DNA from: Plesiomonas sp051652165
GTDB taxonomy: Bacteria > Pseudomonadota > Gammaproteobacteria > Enterobacterales > CAMTGL01
Direction of reading: 5' to 3'
Length of the DNA: 64,000 nucleotides
Assembly (NCBI RefSeq): GCF_051652165.1
Contig: NZ_JBOFTR010000004.1
Location: forward strand, 1 to 64,000
The notes beneath the pieces are model-generated. The model saw only the letters and a list, made by a program, of their open reading frames with translations, was not told where the DNA came from and made no database searches. The position numbers and the translations under genes were made by a program. This document shows positions 1 to 8,781 of this stretch, in pieces; the first letter of the stretch is position 1, and each line of letters opens with the position of its first letter.

Positions 1-84
1 CCCATGCCGAACTCAGCAGTGAAACGCCGTAGCGCCGATGGTAGTGTGGGGTCTCCCCATGCGAGAGTAGGGAACTGCCAGGCA
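1..84 (+). rRNA. rrf: 5S ribosomal RNA, 3' part
   Basis: The window opens inside a 5S rRNA gene. The sequence matches the enterobacterial 5S from the CCCATGCCGAACTCAG segment to the end at GGGAACTGCCAGGCAT. About 35 bases of the 5' end lie outside. It is the last gene of an rRNA operon read on the plus strand and is followed at once by a strong terminator. Confidence 0.96.
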
Positions 85-98
85 TCAAATAAGTAGAG

Positions 99-126
99 AG
101 CCCATCCGAAAGGATGGGCTTTTTGC
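99..126 (+). terminator. rRNA operon terminator
   Basis: The stem AGCCCATCC / GGATGGGCT around a GAAA tetraloop is followed by TTTTT. It lies 15 bases after the 5S 3' end and is a classic intrinsic terminator for the rRNA operon. Confidence 0.93.
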
Positions 127-278
127 GTTTGGGGTTTTAGTTTAATCATTCATAATATATTTATCTTATTTGAGATAAATAAGGTTGGTTAAGCAATAAA
201 TTGAGGTTTAATAATATCTCTATGGTGTAAAGGCGTTAACTGTATTTTCTATTTTGGTTGTTTTAATTAAAAAATTAA

Positions 279-809
279 CTAAGCGCAAAAATCAAAGATA
301 ATAAAAGCTACACCAGTAATTAAAGAAGATGCAAAAGATGAAGATAAAGCTAATGTGATATAACGGTTTATACGAGGGTGTGATTTATTTTTTTTCGTTA
401 TTAATGGTTTTGTTAATTCTTGTTGAGATAAAGAAGAAATTAGATAATCTTGGTTATCATTTTGCTTTTGTAATAGGGGGTTATTTTCTGGCTCTGGCAA
501 ATCTTCATAAATAAAAATATACCCCTCTTTAGGTACAGTCTTTATCTCACTAGAACTGAGTTGAAATAAAGATAGCGAACGTCTTAAGTTAGATATCGCT
601 TTAGTTAAGGATGTTTCACTTACATATACCTTCCCCCAAACATAATCGTGAAGATCTGTTTTATTTACGATTTGATTTTTATGGTCACAAAGTAATTTCA
701 GTATTGCTGCCTCTCTACTTCCTAATGAAATAATATCGCTGTTTTTTGCGATTTGATTTTTTAGTGAATCAAAAATGACACCATTACCTAAACTATAAAT
801 TCGCTCCAT
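279..809 (-). CDS. ToxR/CadC-type membrane winged-helix regulator, no sensor domain
   Basis: A 176-residue protein. Residues about 8-100 form an OmpR/PhoB-type winged helix (GSREAAILKLLCDH, the recognition-helix region SLTKAISNLRRSL, and the wing VPKEGYIF). A polar linker of about 45 residues leads to one transmembrane segment at about 150-172. The chain ends a few residues later, so the periplasmic sensor domain that ToxR and CadC carry is absent. It is therefore a membrane-anchored DNA-binding protein that must either sense through its membrane segment or need a partner. The start ATG has AAGGGG upstream. The gene is very AT-rich and faces away from the gene at 1334 across a 524-bp gap. The fold call is firm; targets are unknown. 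The neighbouring type III chaperone candidate would suggest virulence or secretion control. Confidence 0.8.
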   Translation of the reverse strand: MERIYSLGNGVIFDSLKNQIAKNSDIISLGSREAAILKLLCDHKNQIVNKTDLHDYVWGKVYVSETSLTKAISNLRRSLSLFQLSSSEIKTVPKEGYIFIYEDLPEPENNPLLQKQNDNQDYLISSLSQQELTKPLITKKNKSHPRINRYITLALSSSFASSLITGVAFIIFDFCA

Positions 810-1333
810 AATTTAAATAGACCCCTTATGTGTGTGTTAATTAATGTGAAAAGATGATAGTGCTACAGATTAAACCTGAACTTTCAACGGATACGTATGA
901 AAATGGATACGTATAAAAATTGTAATGTATATGTGATTAAAATTTATTATAAAACTATAAAAATCACTTTTTTTGTGTTTTTTTTATAAAAAAGGTTAAT
1001 TTCAAATTGAAAATAAAATTTAAACAGGATAAAGATATTTTTATTTCATTTTTTTTCATTGTTTATTGGGAATAACGCATAATATTGTGGCATGAGCGTT
1101 ACGTTAATAGCATTTAATAATGAGTGATAATCGAATTTATCATTCAATTTAAATGACAAATGGTCTTTAAATTTTCTATAGTACAGTAAATTAGTTCAAC
1201 ATATTGCAAATATAAAAATACACTATAGTGATAATAAGCAAGTATTTACCTGATATGACTAACAAGACAATGTGCTAAAAGAAGTGTGTTTTATATGCAA
1301 GTCTAGTTTTATTACTCAGATTGTTTTATTTTT
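810..1333. other. AT-rich divergent intergenic region
   Basis: 524 bp between two divergent genes, with long A and T runs and no credible coding frame. It must hold both promoters. The one distinct element is a repeated GGATACGTAT motif at 889-914. Its base composition is markedly more AT-rich than the genes from 2 kb onward, as expected for an H-NS-silenced acquired segment, though that is inference. Confidence 0.5.
889..914. repeat. direct repeat GGATACGTAT x2, candidate operator
   Basis: Two identical copies of GGATACGTAT start at 889 and 905, a spacing of 16 bp. Each contains the palindrome ATACGTAT. They lie 80-105 bp upstream of the winged-helix regulator's start codon. ToxR/OmpR-type proteins typically bind short direct repeats, so this could be an autoregulatory site. 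Confidence 0.4.
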
Positions 1334-1738
1334 ATGAAAGATAGGATTAAAAAGAGAGCGAATTTGAAAAATATTCGTGAAATAGTACTCGGCGTGTTAG
1401 TTGATAATTTAAATCTGGATGTTGGTTTACTCTCTAATATTGAGTATACCGAGCCTGTTAGTATTAGTTTACATACAGGAGAGGAGATTTATATCTATAT
1501 CGAAAAAGAAATTTTACATGCTGTCATTGAGATAGATACCCAAGCACAAGATATCGTAAGTAATCAATCGTTAGCATTGATAGATGCTATCAAATCATGC
1601 CAGCATGTTTTTTTAAACATTCAAGAGGATAAGTTGGTCTTATTAGCAGAGATCTCTGTTACTGAAGAGGCACTTACGACTTCATTAACTACGGTATTAG
1701 AGATATTTAACAATATGGTTGTGTTGTTTAAAACTTAA
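1334..1738 (+). CDS. InvB/SpaK-like type III secretion chaperone candidate
   Basis: A 134-residue acidic protein with no signal peptide or membrane segment. After a basic N-terminus (MKDRIKKRANLK), the order of elements matches class I chaperones of the InvB/SpaK type: an N-terminal helix, a hydrophobic strand pair (VSISLHTGEEIYIYIEKEI), a helix with NQSLALIDAIKSC, strands (KLVLLAEIS), and a C-terminal helix ending FNNMVVLFK. By eye it follows Salmonella InvB in length and spacing. No effector or secretion gene is in the window, and no good Shine-Dalgarno precedes the ATG. If the call holds, it is an orphan chaperone serving a system encoded elsewhere. It could instead be an unrelated small alpha/beta protein. 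Confidence 0.45.
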   Translation: MKDRIKKRANLKNIREIVLGVLVDNLNLDVGLLSNIEYTEPVSISLHTGEEIYIYIEKEILHAVIEIDTQAQDIVSNQSLALIDAIKSCQHVFLNIQEDKLVLLAEISVTEEALTTSLTTVLEIFNNMVVLFKT

Positions 1739-1803
1739 TCGATTATTTGCCATTTAAATATGAAAACATTAAATATAGACTATTTAATGCTGATACACTA
1801 TGA

Positions 1804-1832
1804 AAAAAGCCCACCATAATAGGTGAGCTTTT
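1804..1832 (-). terminator. terminator after tRNA-Pro
   Basis: On the minus strand GCTCACC / GGTGGGC (with G-U pairs) closes over a short AT loop and is followed by TTTTTT. It ends the tRNA-Pro transcript 11 bases past the CCA. In the plus direction the hairpin could also stop the gene at 1334. Confidence 0.75.
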
Positions 1833-1842
1833 ATAGGGATTC

Positions 1843-1919
1843 TGGTCGGCATGAGAGGATTCGAACCTCCGACCCCTGACACCCCATGACAGTGCGCTAC
1901 CGGGCTGCGCTACATGCCG
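1843..1919 (-). tRNA. proL: tRNA-Pro (anticodon GGG)
   Basis: A 77-nt cloverleaf with acceptor stem CGGCATG / CATGCCG, D-loop AGCCCGGTAGC, anticodon arm with GGG, T arm GGAGGTTCGAATCCTC and an encoded 3' CCA. It matches E. coli proL, which also sits directly after yejM. Its 3' end points toward the AT-rich segment at 85-1842, the orientation used by integrative elements that target tRNA 3' ends, but no att repeat was found. Confidence 0.96.
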
Positions 1920-2000
1920 AACCATTACTATATTACTGATTTATCATTTGAATACAAGTAGATAGATCACATTATTTTATAAATATCATGGCTATATAAT

Positions 2001-3854
2001 TTAATTTTCATCAGTAATAAAGCGCCTTACTTCTTTTAGTGCTTGCAATAAAATACTTAAGCGCGGTTTGTCTTCCGGTAGCGGTTTATAGTTTATATCG
2101 TAGGCACTAAAATTACCTCGATTGTCTAAATGCATTTGTTGATCGTTACTGATAATCACTAATTGATTTGCATTACCCGCCAGTACCCAATTATGTTTAC
2201 GCTCTGGTGTGAACAGATTTTCGCCTTGAGTGTAATCAGATAGTGGGTTAGTAACACCAAGAACATCTTGCATTAATGTAGCCGAGATATCCGTATTACT
2301 GGTTAGTTTATCTACCATACTCGGCACTTTGTCTGGCCAATATACGAGTAGCGGTACTTTCAATTCATATTGACTAAAGTTTTGATTATAGCCCCAATTA
2401 TTATGGCCAGTCTCATTAAACTCCATACCATGGTCAGAAGTAATGATCACCACAGTATTATTAAGCAAATGTTGTTCTTGTAATGTGTCAAAAAGCTGTT
2501 GTATCTGTTGATCCACTTTCTGTACACTATTTTGATATTTTTGCCGCAACTCTTGGGCACTGGTTGCTTCAACACTCTCTTCACTATGGTTTTCTACACT
2601 ACGGCTACGTTGTGTAAAGCCTTTATCAAATGAGGCTGGTGCACTGTAATTGACATAGGTAAACCACGGTTTGCTGCCACGCCCAGGTTGTTCAAGCCAT
2701 TGTTTCCAACGCTGCGTAACAGCAACATCACTAGCAACCAGATTTTTTGGATGTGCTTTAGGCAGATAAAAACCATTAAATAGAGCACGGCGATAGAGTG
2801 GTGCAGCGAAACCGTTAGCTGAAAATAGCCCCATCTGATAATCACGGTGTTGTAATGCATCAATAAACTCAGATGATTTTTGAATAGATAAAATACCATC
2901 TAAATAAGTAGGCGAGAGCCCATAAAATAGGCCAAATAAGCCCGTATTTGCATTATTACCAGTGCTGTAATTATTATTAAAACGGGTTGCTAAATTAGCT
3001 TTCTGGTTAAGTGCTGGCATTGTTGTATTGTTAAGTGCATCAGCGCGTAATCCATTAACAACAACTAATAAAATATTGTAGTCTTTTGCTTGTGGGGTAT
3101 ATGTAAGGTCATTACGCGGATAGTGTACTGTTGCGGCATCCGGTGTGCCTTGCTGATTAAGCTGGCGCAAATACTCATCTTGATTCATAAACCCATGACG
3201 TTCAAGAAAGCGTTTAGCTGTCATTGGGTAATAAAGTGGTAAATTGGCTTTTTGCATCGTGATTGGACGATAAAGCGTAGCATCAGCCCACATATAAACA
3301 AGATGTGATGTAATAAAGCAGCAAATAAATAGAATAGCAAAATAACGGTCGAAATTTCGGCGGCCTAAACTACGCAATTTTTGCCAGCTCCACGTGGCAA
3401 AGAGCAGTTCAATTAAAAAAATAATTGGAACAGCAATAAATAAGAGTTGCCAATTACGCGAGAGCTCGCCGTCATCAGGGTTAACTAAGATTTGCCAAAC
3501 AATAGGGCTTAAATGAAGATGAAATTGGTTAAATACTTCAGTATCAACTAATAAAAGCGTAAGTCCACTTGTTGCAAAAACAACAGCACCGATACGTAAT
3601 AATCGTTGTGACATTATTAAAAATGTCAGAGGAAAGAGAATTAATAGGTAAGCGGCAAAGCCCAAGAACCCAAAGTGACCAATCCAACTGATAAATGCAT
3701 AAGCACGGCCTAGCAGGGTTGGTGGCCAGTCAGCAGCCAGAAAATAGCGGCTCCCAATCACCAGTGACGCCAGAATATTAAATAAAGCAAACCAGTGACC
3801 CCAAGTGATCATCTGGGAAACTTTTTCACGGTAGCGCGGGCCAGTTTTCAGCAT
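2001..3854 (-). CDS. yejM: YejM/PbgA/LapC inner-membrane LPS regulator
   Basis: A 617-residue homologue of E. coli YejM (586 residues). Five transmembrane helices occupy about residues 15-190 (DUF3413), followed by an arm helix and a periplasmic sulfatase-fold domain from about 240 (NILLVVVNGLRADA, VVIITSDHGMEF). In E. coli it senses lipopolysaccharide at the periplasmic face of the inner membrane and restrains LapB/FtsH turnover of LpxC, matching LPS to phospholipid synthesis. The N-terminal YREKVSQM and WGHWFALFNI are near identical to E. coli. Unlike E. coli YejM, whose active-site residues are degenerate, this copy retains DHG and a longer periplasmic domain. It lies 19 bp after yejL in one operon, with tRNA-Pro downstream as in E. 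coli. Confidence 0.93.
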   Translation of the reverse strand: MLKTGPRYREKVSQMITWGHWFALFNILASLVIGSRYFLAADWPPTLLGRAYAFISWIGHFGFLGFAAYLLILFPLTFLIMSQRLLRIGAVVFATSGLTLLLVDTEVFNQFHLHLSPIVWQILVNPDDGELSRNWQLLFIAVPIIFLIELLFATWSWQKLRSLGRRNFDRYFAILFICCFITSHLVYMWADATLYRPITMQKANLPLYYPMTAKRFLERHGFMNQDEYLRQLNQQGTPDAATVHYPRNDLTYTPQAKDYNILLVVVNGLRADALNNTTMPALNQKANLATRFNNNYSTGNNANTGLFGLFYGLSPTYLDGILSIQKSSEFIDALQHRDYQMGLFSANGFAAPLYRRALFNGFYLPKAHPKNLVASDVAVTQRWKQWLEQPGRGSKPWFTYVNYSAPASFDKGFTQRSRSVENHSEESVEATSAQELRQKYQNSVQKVDQQIQQLFDTLQEQHLLNNTVVIITSDHGMEFNETGHNNWGYNQNFSQYELKVPLLVYWPDKVPSMVDKLTSNTDISATLMQDVLGVTNPLSDYTQGENLFTPERKHNWVLAGNANQLVIISNDQQMHLDNRGNFSAYDINYKPLPEDKPRLSILLQALKEVRRFITDEN

Positions 3855-3873
3855 CGGGTTCTTGCGACTCCTG

Positions 3874-4101
3874 TTATTGCAGTTTTTCTTCTTTTACAGA
3901 AGAGAGCAAGGCATCAGCAAAAGAGCGTGCAATCACTTTACGCTGTTGTGGTGCAATGCTGGAGTTGATCAGATTAGTGACCATATTACCTAAGACCATC
4001 AATGATAGATCTACAGGAACTTGATGACGTTCTAGAGTTTCAATCATATCCGTCAGAATATTTTCGACTTTTTCGTCGCTATAACGTGATTCTTGTGCCA
4101 T
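3874..4101 (-). CDS. yejL: YejL family protein
   Basis: A 75-residue member of UPF0352. SRYSDEKVENIL and DLSLMVLGNMVTNLIN align with E. coli YejL over its whole length. The frame is open upstream to 4230, but the start at 4101 gives the E. coli length (75) and N-terminus. It is a small soluble helical protein of unknown job, co-transcribed with yejM 19 bp downstream and divergent from yejK. Confidence 0.9.
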   Translation of the reverse strand: MAQESRYSDEKVENILTDMIETLERHQVPVDLSLMVLGNMVTNLINSSIAPQQRKVIARSFADALLSSVKEEKLQ

Positions 4102-4300
4102 TCGCGTGTGCTCATAACGAAGTTTTAGCCTTACATAATACCTAAACTGGCCATTGATTTCCGCATTTTTGTGCATTGAAGATTGATTCCGCACATTTGC
4201 CTTTTCATACTGACGCGCTGTGTCTTGCACAGAACAAAAGGCGGTGCTTCAATACACATCTAAAGAACAAGGCCAAATGCAAAGAGGATAAAAAAACACC

Positions 4301-5308
4301 ATGAGCCTAAAGGTTAATCATATTGCATTACACCAGTTAGTAAAGCGTGATGAGAGTACACTCGATATCATGTTGCGCGACTCTCCGCTACCCATTAATG
4401 ATGCTGTTGAGCAGATGATGGAAGAGCTACATCGAGTTTACTCTGCTAAAGCAGGAAAGGCTTATGGTCTGTTTAATCCAGAGAGTGTTTTTGCACCAAC
4501 ATTACAAAACTGGATCGCTGAATCGACAGATTTTCTTACCTTTTCACGTATGGCAACCGAACAATTGCGTGATCAACTAGCAAAATACCCGTTTGCCGAG
4601 AGTGGTGTGGTGGTATTGTGCCATTACCGCTATCTGGCTTCAGAATACTTACTGATTGCCCAGCTTAACAACTGTGTCAGTATGCGTGTCAATGAACTGC
4701 TTGATGTCAGCACGACTCACTATCTTGATATCACCCATTTAGATATCGCTGCACGTATTGATCTTACCGAATGGCAAAGTAATCCTGAATCTCAACGTTA
4801 TCTGACCTTTGTAAAAGGGCGAGTAGGGCGAAAAGTGTCTGATTTTTTCATGGATTTTCTCGGCGCAGCGGAAGGGCTAGACACTAAAGCGCAGAATCGT
4901 GGCTTATTACAAGCGGTTAATGACTACTGTGCCGAAGCGCAGTTCGATAAAGAAGAGCGACAAGAGTATCGGCAAAAAGTGTATGCCTACTGTAATGAGC
5001 AATTACAAGCCGGTGATGAGATAGAACTGAAAGATCTCTCAAATGTATTGCCGGAAGTGGCTGAACAGAACTTTTATCAGTTTGCGGAGCAGCAAGATTA
5101 TGCACTGGAAGAGAGCTTTCCAGCCGACAGATCGACTTTACGTCAGCTAACCAAATTTACCGGCAGTGGCGGTGGGATCACCTTGAGTTTTGATGCTCTA
5201 CTGCTTGGTGAGCGTATTTACTGGGATGCCACAACAGATACCCTGACGATCAAAGGCACTCCGCCAAACCTGCGTGACCAACTGCAACGTCGAGCAGCGG
5301 GAAAATAA
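4301..5308 (+). CDS. yejK: nucleoid-associated protein YejK (NdpA)
   Basis: A 335-residue protein of the 37-kDa nucleoid-associated family. It starts MSLKVNHIALHQL with AGAGGA upstream. Conserved segments include GVVVLCHYRYLASEYLLIAQLN, split here by family convention into strand and helix, then YLTFVKGRVGRKVSDFF and GSGGGITLSFDALLLGERI. E. coli YejK copurifies with the nucleoid and binds topoisomerase IV. It is a single gene, divergent from yejL-yejM and closed by the terminator shared with rplY. Confidence 0.94.
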   Translation: MSLKVNHIALHQLVKRDESTLDIMLRDSPLPINDAVEQMMEELHRVYSAKAGKAYGLFNPESVFAPTLQNWIAESTDFLTFSRMATEQLRDQLAKYPFAESGVVVLCHYRYLASEYLLIAQLNNCVSMRVNELLDVSTTHYLDITHLDIAARIDLTEWQSNPESQRYLTFVKGRVGRKVSDFFMDFLGAAEGLDTKAQNRGLLQAVNDYCAEAQFDKEERQEYRQKVYAYCNEQLQAGDEIELKDLSNVLPEVAEQNFYQFAEQQDYALEESFPADRSTLRQLTKFTGSGGGITLSFDALLLGERIYWDATTDTLTIKGTPPNLRDQLQRRAAGK

Positions 5309-5344
5309 TCACCTAATGATATGTGTTCGCTTATCCGCGCCCAC

Positions 5345-5372
5345 AAAAAACGCCGCATAATGCGGCGTTTTT
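5345..5372. terminator. bidirectional terminator yejK / rplY
   Basis: The stem CGCCGCA / TGCGGCG is flanked by AAAAAA on the left and TTTTTCTTT on the right. It serves the convergent genes yejK (plus) and rplY (minus). Confidence 0.92.
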
Positions 5373-5394
5373 CTTTCGAACAAAGTACGCGAAA

Positions 5395-5685
5395 TTAAGC
5401 GCGAACGAAGTCGATGTGCGTTACTTTTGGCTTGAACGCATGACGCTGCATAGCTTGAACTTTAACTTTAACTTCTTCACCAGCGATAACTAGAGTCATT
5501 TCGCTGTTGTAGAACGCATCGTTAGCTTGCGCGTTGATGATTGGATCGTGTTCCAGAACGATTGCTACTGGTGGCTTGTTACCACCATAAACGATTGCAG
5601 GTACTTTGTTAGCAATACGCAGGCGGCGGCTCGCACCCTTACCTTGCTCTTTGTCGGAACGAACTTCAGCATTGAAAGTAAACAT
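5395..5685 (-). CDS. rplY: 50S ribosomal protein L25
   Basis: A 96-residue protein, the short single-domain form of L25 that binds 5S rRNA (E. coli 94 residues). Landmarks are MFTFNAEVRSD, QGKGASRRLR, KVPAIVYGG and the C-terminal HIDFVRA. It is a stand-alone gene. Confidence 0.97.
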   Translation of the reverse strand: MFTFNAEVRSDKEQGKGASRRLRIANKVPAIVYGGNKPPVAIVLEHDPIINAQANDAFYNSEMTLVIAGEEVKVKVQAMQRHAFKPKVTHIDFVRA

Positions 5686-5825
5686 AATTGTTTCTCACTA
5701 AGGATAATTAAAGGCAGCAATGCAGGCGACCCAGCACTGAACCTATTATAAAACGAGGCCGGATTTTAACGAAAATCGCCCTTAATCGCAAACCAATTCT
5801 ATTTATTGTGTCGAGGTACGTGCCG

Positions 5826-7628
5826 TTATCCCCGTAACTCATATGCTTTCCGAAAACGGCCCTGATAATCAAAAACCTTTTCGCGAATTTTTAGGTACTT
5901 ACCCTGTAAACGCGCGACGACAAAATCGGGGGCGCGCAAGCAAGACTGTTGGGCAATAATGCTCGCTGCACTGTCCCAAACAAATGGAACACCCGGCGCA
6001 CGCTGGTGTACCCGCAAAAACTTCAACTGGAATACCTGTTTTTGAGCCGCTGTCTCAAGGTAAAAACGCTCTTTGACCTCAGCACCATCTTCGCCGCCAT
6101 CTTCATCAAAATAGGTGATATTGAGCCATGCTCCTTTGCCATCACGCCCCTCTTGTAGCAACATACCGCAGCAGCGTAACACCCTTGCATCTTTTAAATT
6201 GAGCGCGGCTTTGAGCATATCATCAGGATCAACCAATACTTGATCGCACTGATGGCAGCGGCGGGCAGCAATATCATTTTCTGCCCCGCAATGCGGGCAC
6301 ACCTTAAAGCGAAAACGGTAATCGCATTGTTCACGCTCACGATTTTTCCCGTTTGAAACACCTTCATCGGCTTCATACTCAAACCAGCCCTGACAACGGC
6401 GGCCAAAATGTTCAATAACCGTGCCTTGTGTGTCAGTTTTCCCCCAGAACTGGTTGGCAAAACCACAAGCAGGGCAAAACACCTGCACCGGCTGACTGTC
6501 GGTTGCCGGTTTGTGGCTACCCACTTCCGGTGTAAACAGATCATGCGGGTTACCGGCATAATCAAGGATTAAACAGTCGGTTTTTCCCTCCGCAAGGCGC
6601 AAACCGCGCCCAATAATTTGCTGATACAAACTGACCGACTCGGTAGGCCGTAAAATAGCAATTAAATCAATGTGTGGAGCATCAAAACCGGTCGTTAATA
6701 CAGAAACGTTGACCAAATAGCGTAACGTTTTTTGTTTAAATGCGGTGATTAGGTGTTGCCGCTCACTGGCTGGGGTTTCGCCGGTAATCAGCGCCGCTTG
6801 TCCGTCGGGTAATAACCCGTACACCTCTTTTGCATGCTCGACGGTTGCCACAAAGATCATTACACCTTGGCGTGCTTGTGCATACTCAATAATTTGGCTG
6901 ACAATATGCGGGGTTATTCGCTGTTGTTGCAGAGTGAGGTTGATATCGCGCTCAGAAAACAGCCCCATTTGATTAGCCTGCAACTGGCTAAAATCATACT
7001 GTACCACTGGCATGTCGAGCCGGTTAGGTGGCGTTAAATAGCGGTGCTTAATCATATACCGCAGTGGGAGTTCATAAATACAGTCACGGAACATTGGGTT
7101 TTGTTCCGCATCGGCACGGGTCATGCCGTGGTAGTGATAGCGGTAAATCCACCCCTTTCCTAAACGATATGGTGTGGCGGTTAACCCAAGAATGCGCACA
7201 TTTGGCTGATGCTGTTGTAAATGTCGGATCACCTGCTGATATTGTGAGTCCTCACCATCACTGATCCTATGGCACTCATCAATAATCAGCAGTGAAAATG
7301 CCTCTTCAAACGCGGTCAGATTACGGGCAACAGATTGTACACTGCCGAAAACCACTTTACCTTGGCTCTGCTTTTGCTGTAATCCCGCCGAAAAAATATC
7401 TGCATCTAGCCCGTACGCGCAGTATTTAGCGTGATTTTGTTCGACTAGCTCTTTTACGTGAGCAAGTACCAACACACGCCCGCGTGCCTTACGTGCCAGT
7501 TCAGCAATTACCAAGCTTTTCCCCGCACCGGTGGGCAAAACAATGACTGCTGCACTGGTATGCTGACGAAAATAGTGAATTGCTGCATCAACAGCTTCTT
7601 GTTGGTATGGGCGCAGAGTAAAAGCCAT
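5826..7628 (-). CDS. radD: RadD (YejH) DNA repair helicase
   Basis: A 600-residue superfamily 2 ATPase close to E. coli RadD. Walker A is LPTGAGKS, motif II is DECH, motif III is GLTATP, and motif VI is QIIGRGLRLA. A C-terminal zinc-ribbon region carries CPACGFANQ and then CPHCGAEN...CHQC. RadD aids RecA-mediated strand exchange and recovery from double-strand breaks. The start at 7628 (MAFTLRPYQQEAV) fits the E. coli N-terminus; an in-frame ATG lies 12 bp upstream and neither has a clear Shine-Dalgarno. It is divergent from the DUF5718 gene. Confidence 0.95.
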   Translation of the reverse strand: MAFTLRPYQQEAVDAAIHYFRQHTSAAVIVLPTGAGKSLVIAELARKARGRVLVLAHVKELVEQNHAKYCAYGLDADIFSAGLQQKQSQGKVVFGSVQSVARNLTAFEEAFSLLIIDECHRISDGEDSQYQQVIRHLQQHQPNVRILGLTATPYRLGKGWIYRYHYHGMTRADAEQNPMFRDCIYELPLRYMIKHRYLTPPNRLDMPVVQYDFSQLQANQMGLFSERDINLTLQQQRITPHIVSQIIEYAQARQGVMIFVATVEHAKEVYGLLPDGQAALITGETPASERQHLITAFKQKTLRYLVNVSVLTTGFDAPHIDLIAILRPTESVSLYQQIIGRGLRLAEGKTDCLILDYAGNPHDLFTPEVGSHKPATDSQPVQVFCPACGFANQFWGKTDTQGTVIEHFGRRCQGWFEYEADEGVSNGKNREREQCDYRFRFKVCPHCGAENDIAARRCHQCDQVLVDPDDMLKAALNLKDARVLRCCGMLLQEGRDGKGAWLNITYFDEDGGEDGAEVKERFYLETAAQKQVFQLKFLRVHQRAPGVPFVWDSAASIIAQQSCLRAPDFVVARLQGKYLKIREKVFDYQGRFRKAYELRG

Positions 7629-7843
7629 GGGTAACAACATAAACCGCTATAAAAGGATAACTGTGGGAAAGTATATACTGTCTCACCCGATTCCCGAAAC
7701 ACAGGTAAATCGGCCATGTTACCAGTCCCTTTATTACTACCTACAAAATGTGCACAACTTTGATACCGCGCGCGGATGCAGGGCACATCTTTCCGATATA
7801 ATGGCACTTTACGGCTTACACATTGACTCAAAGAGAAGCGGAT

Positions 7844-8686
7844 ATGAATTTTCAGCACATGATCGGGTTGGGCGTTGCCGGTAATTTTGCCGGGCATCTT
7901 GAACAGGCGGGCGAAGCAAAAGATTTCGTTGCTGTAGCCGTATCTGATGTGGTTGCCCCAAAAGCCATCTTCCCATTTTATGTGCCAAATACCTGCGCAG
8001 CAGAGCGCGCTCCGCATTTTCTGCACACTTACCCACTCTCTTCCGATCATATCGTGCCTCCGGCGGATGCTGATAACCTGCAAATTGAACCGGAAGTTGC
8101 CATCGTTTGTGATATTCATTATCAGAACGGGCAGGTGGTCGGGCTGACTCCACGCCAATTTGCTGCCTACAATGATTGTTCAATTCGCCGCCCGAATGCT
8201 AAAAAAATCAGCGAGAAAAAGAACTGGGGCATGTGCAGCAAAGGGGTTTCTGCCACATTGCTGGATATCGATAAATTCGCTGAAGGTGGGGTGATGGATG
8301 ATTACCGTATCGCCTGCTATCTGGTACGCGATGGTCAGGTGCATGCGTATGGCATTGATAGCCCGGTGGTTGAGTACAGCTATTTTCACCACCGCTTGCT
8401 TGATTGGCTGATAAATCAGATGAATTTTCAGCAAGATCAAGGCCCAGCGGAGAACATTGCAGCACTGCTCAAACAGGCTGGTTATCCGGCACAAGCACTG
8501 ATCAGTATCGGCGCTACCCGTTATACCGAATTTGGCGAAACCCACTTTTTACGTTTGGGGGATCGCAGCGTTGTGGTGGTGTATAACAGCCAGTTCTACA
8601 GCGCGCACGATATTGAAGAGAAAGTGAGAATAAACCAACTCTCAGATGCCTATCTCTCGGCACTGGTTCAACAGGTTGATTACTAA
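7844..8686 (+). CDS. DUF5718 family protein
   Basis: A 280-residue soluble protein of an uncharacterised family found in Vibrio- and Shewanella-like bacteria. The start at 7844 has AGAGAAG eight bases upstream; an upstream in-frame start at 7823 lacks this. Visible segments are GLGVAGNFAGHLEQAGEA near the N-terminus, AAYNDCSIRRPNAKKISEK, KNWGMCSKG and GATRYTEFGETHFL. The middle region resembles fumarylacetoacetate-hydrolase-like folds in its EVAIVCD and NDCS spacing, but the resemblance is too weak to assign an activity. It is a single gene ending in a shared terminator. Confidence 0.75.
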   Translation: MNFQHMIGLGVAGNFAGHLEQAGEAKDFVAVAVSDVVAPKAIFPFYVPNTCAAERAPHFLHTYPLSSDHIVPPADADNLQIEPEVAIVCDIHYQNGQVVGLTPRQFAAYNDCSIRRPNAKKISEKKNWGMCSKGVSATLLDIDKFAEGGVMDDYRIACYLVRDGQVHAYGIDSPVVEYSYFHHRLLDWLINQMNFQQDQGPAENIAALLKQAGYPAQALISIGATRYTEFGETHFLRLGDRSVVVVYNSQFYSAHDIEEKVRINQLSDAYLSALVQQVDY

Positions 8687-8736
8687 GCATTAAAGCGAAT
8701 AATGAAAATTAAGCACTCATCATAAGCAGTCAATAT

Positions 8737-8769
8737 AAACTGCATACTCCAACAAAGTATGCAGTTTTT
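8737..8769. terminator. bidirectional terminator
   Basis: AAACTGCATAC / GTATGCAGTTT forms an 11-bp stem over a short loop, followed by T's on the plus strand. It separates the DUF5718 gene from the convergent nfo. Confidence 0.88.
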
Positions 8770-8781
8770 GGTTACACGCTG

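Noticed and set aside
1743..1925. Minus-strand frame of 60 codons
   Set aside because: It runs through tRNA-Pro and its terminator, which fully explain the sequence.
3874..4230. Longer start for yejL (118 codons)
   Set aside because: The extra 43 residues do not match the family; the start at 4101 gives the conserved 75-residue protein.
7809..8183. Antisense frame over the DUF5718 gene
   Set aside because: The plus-strand gene has the ribosome site and full-length family match.
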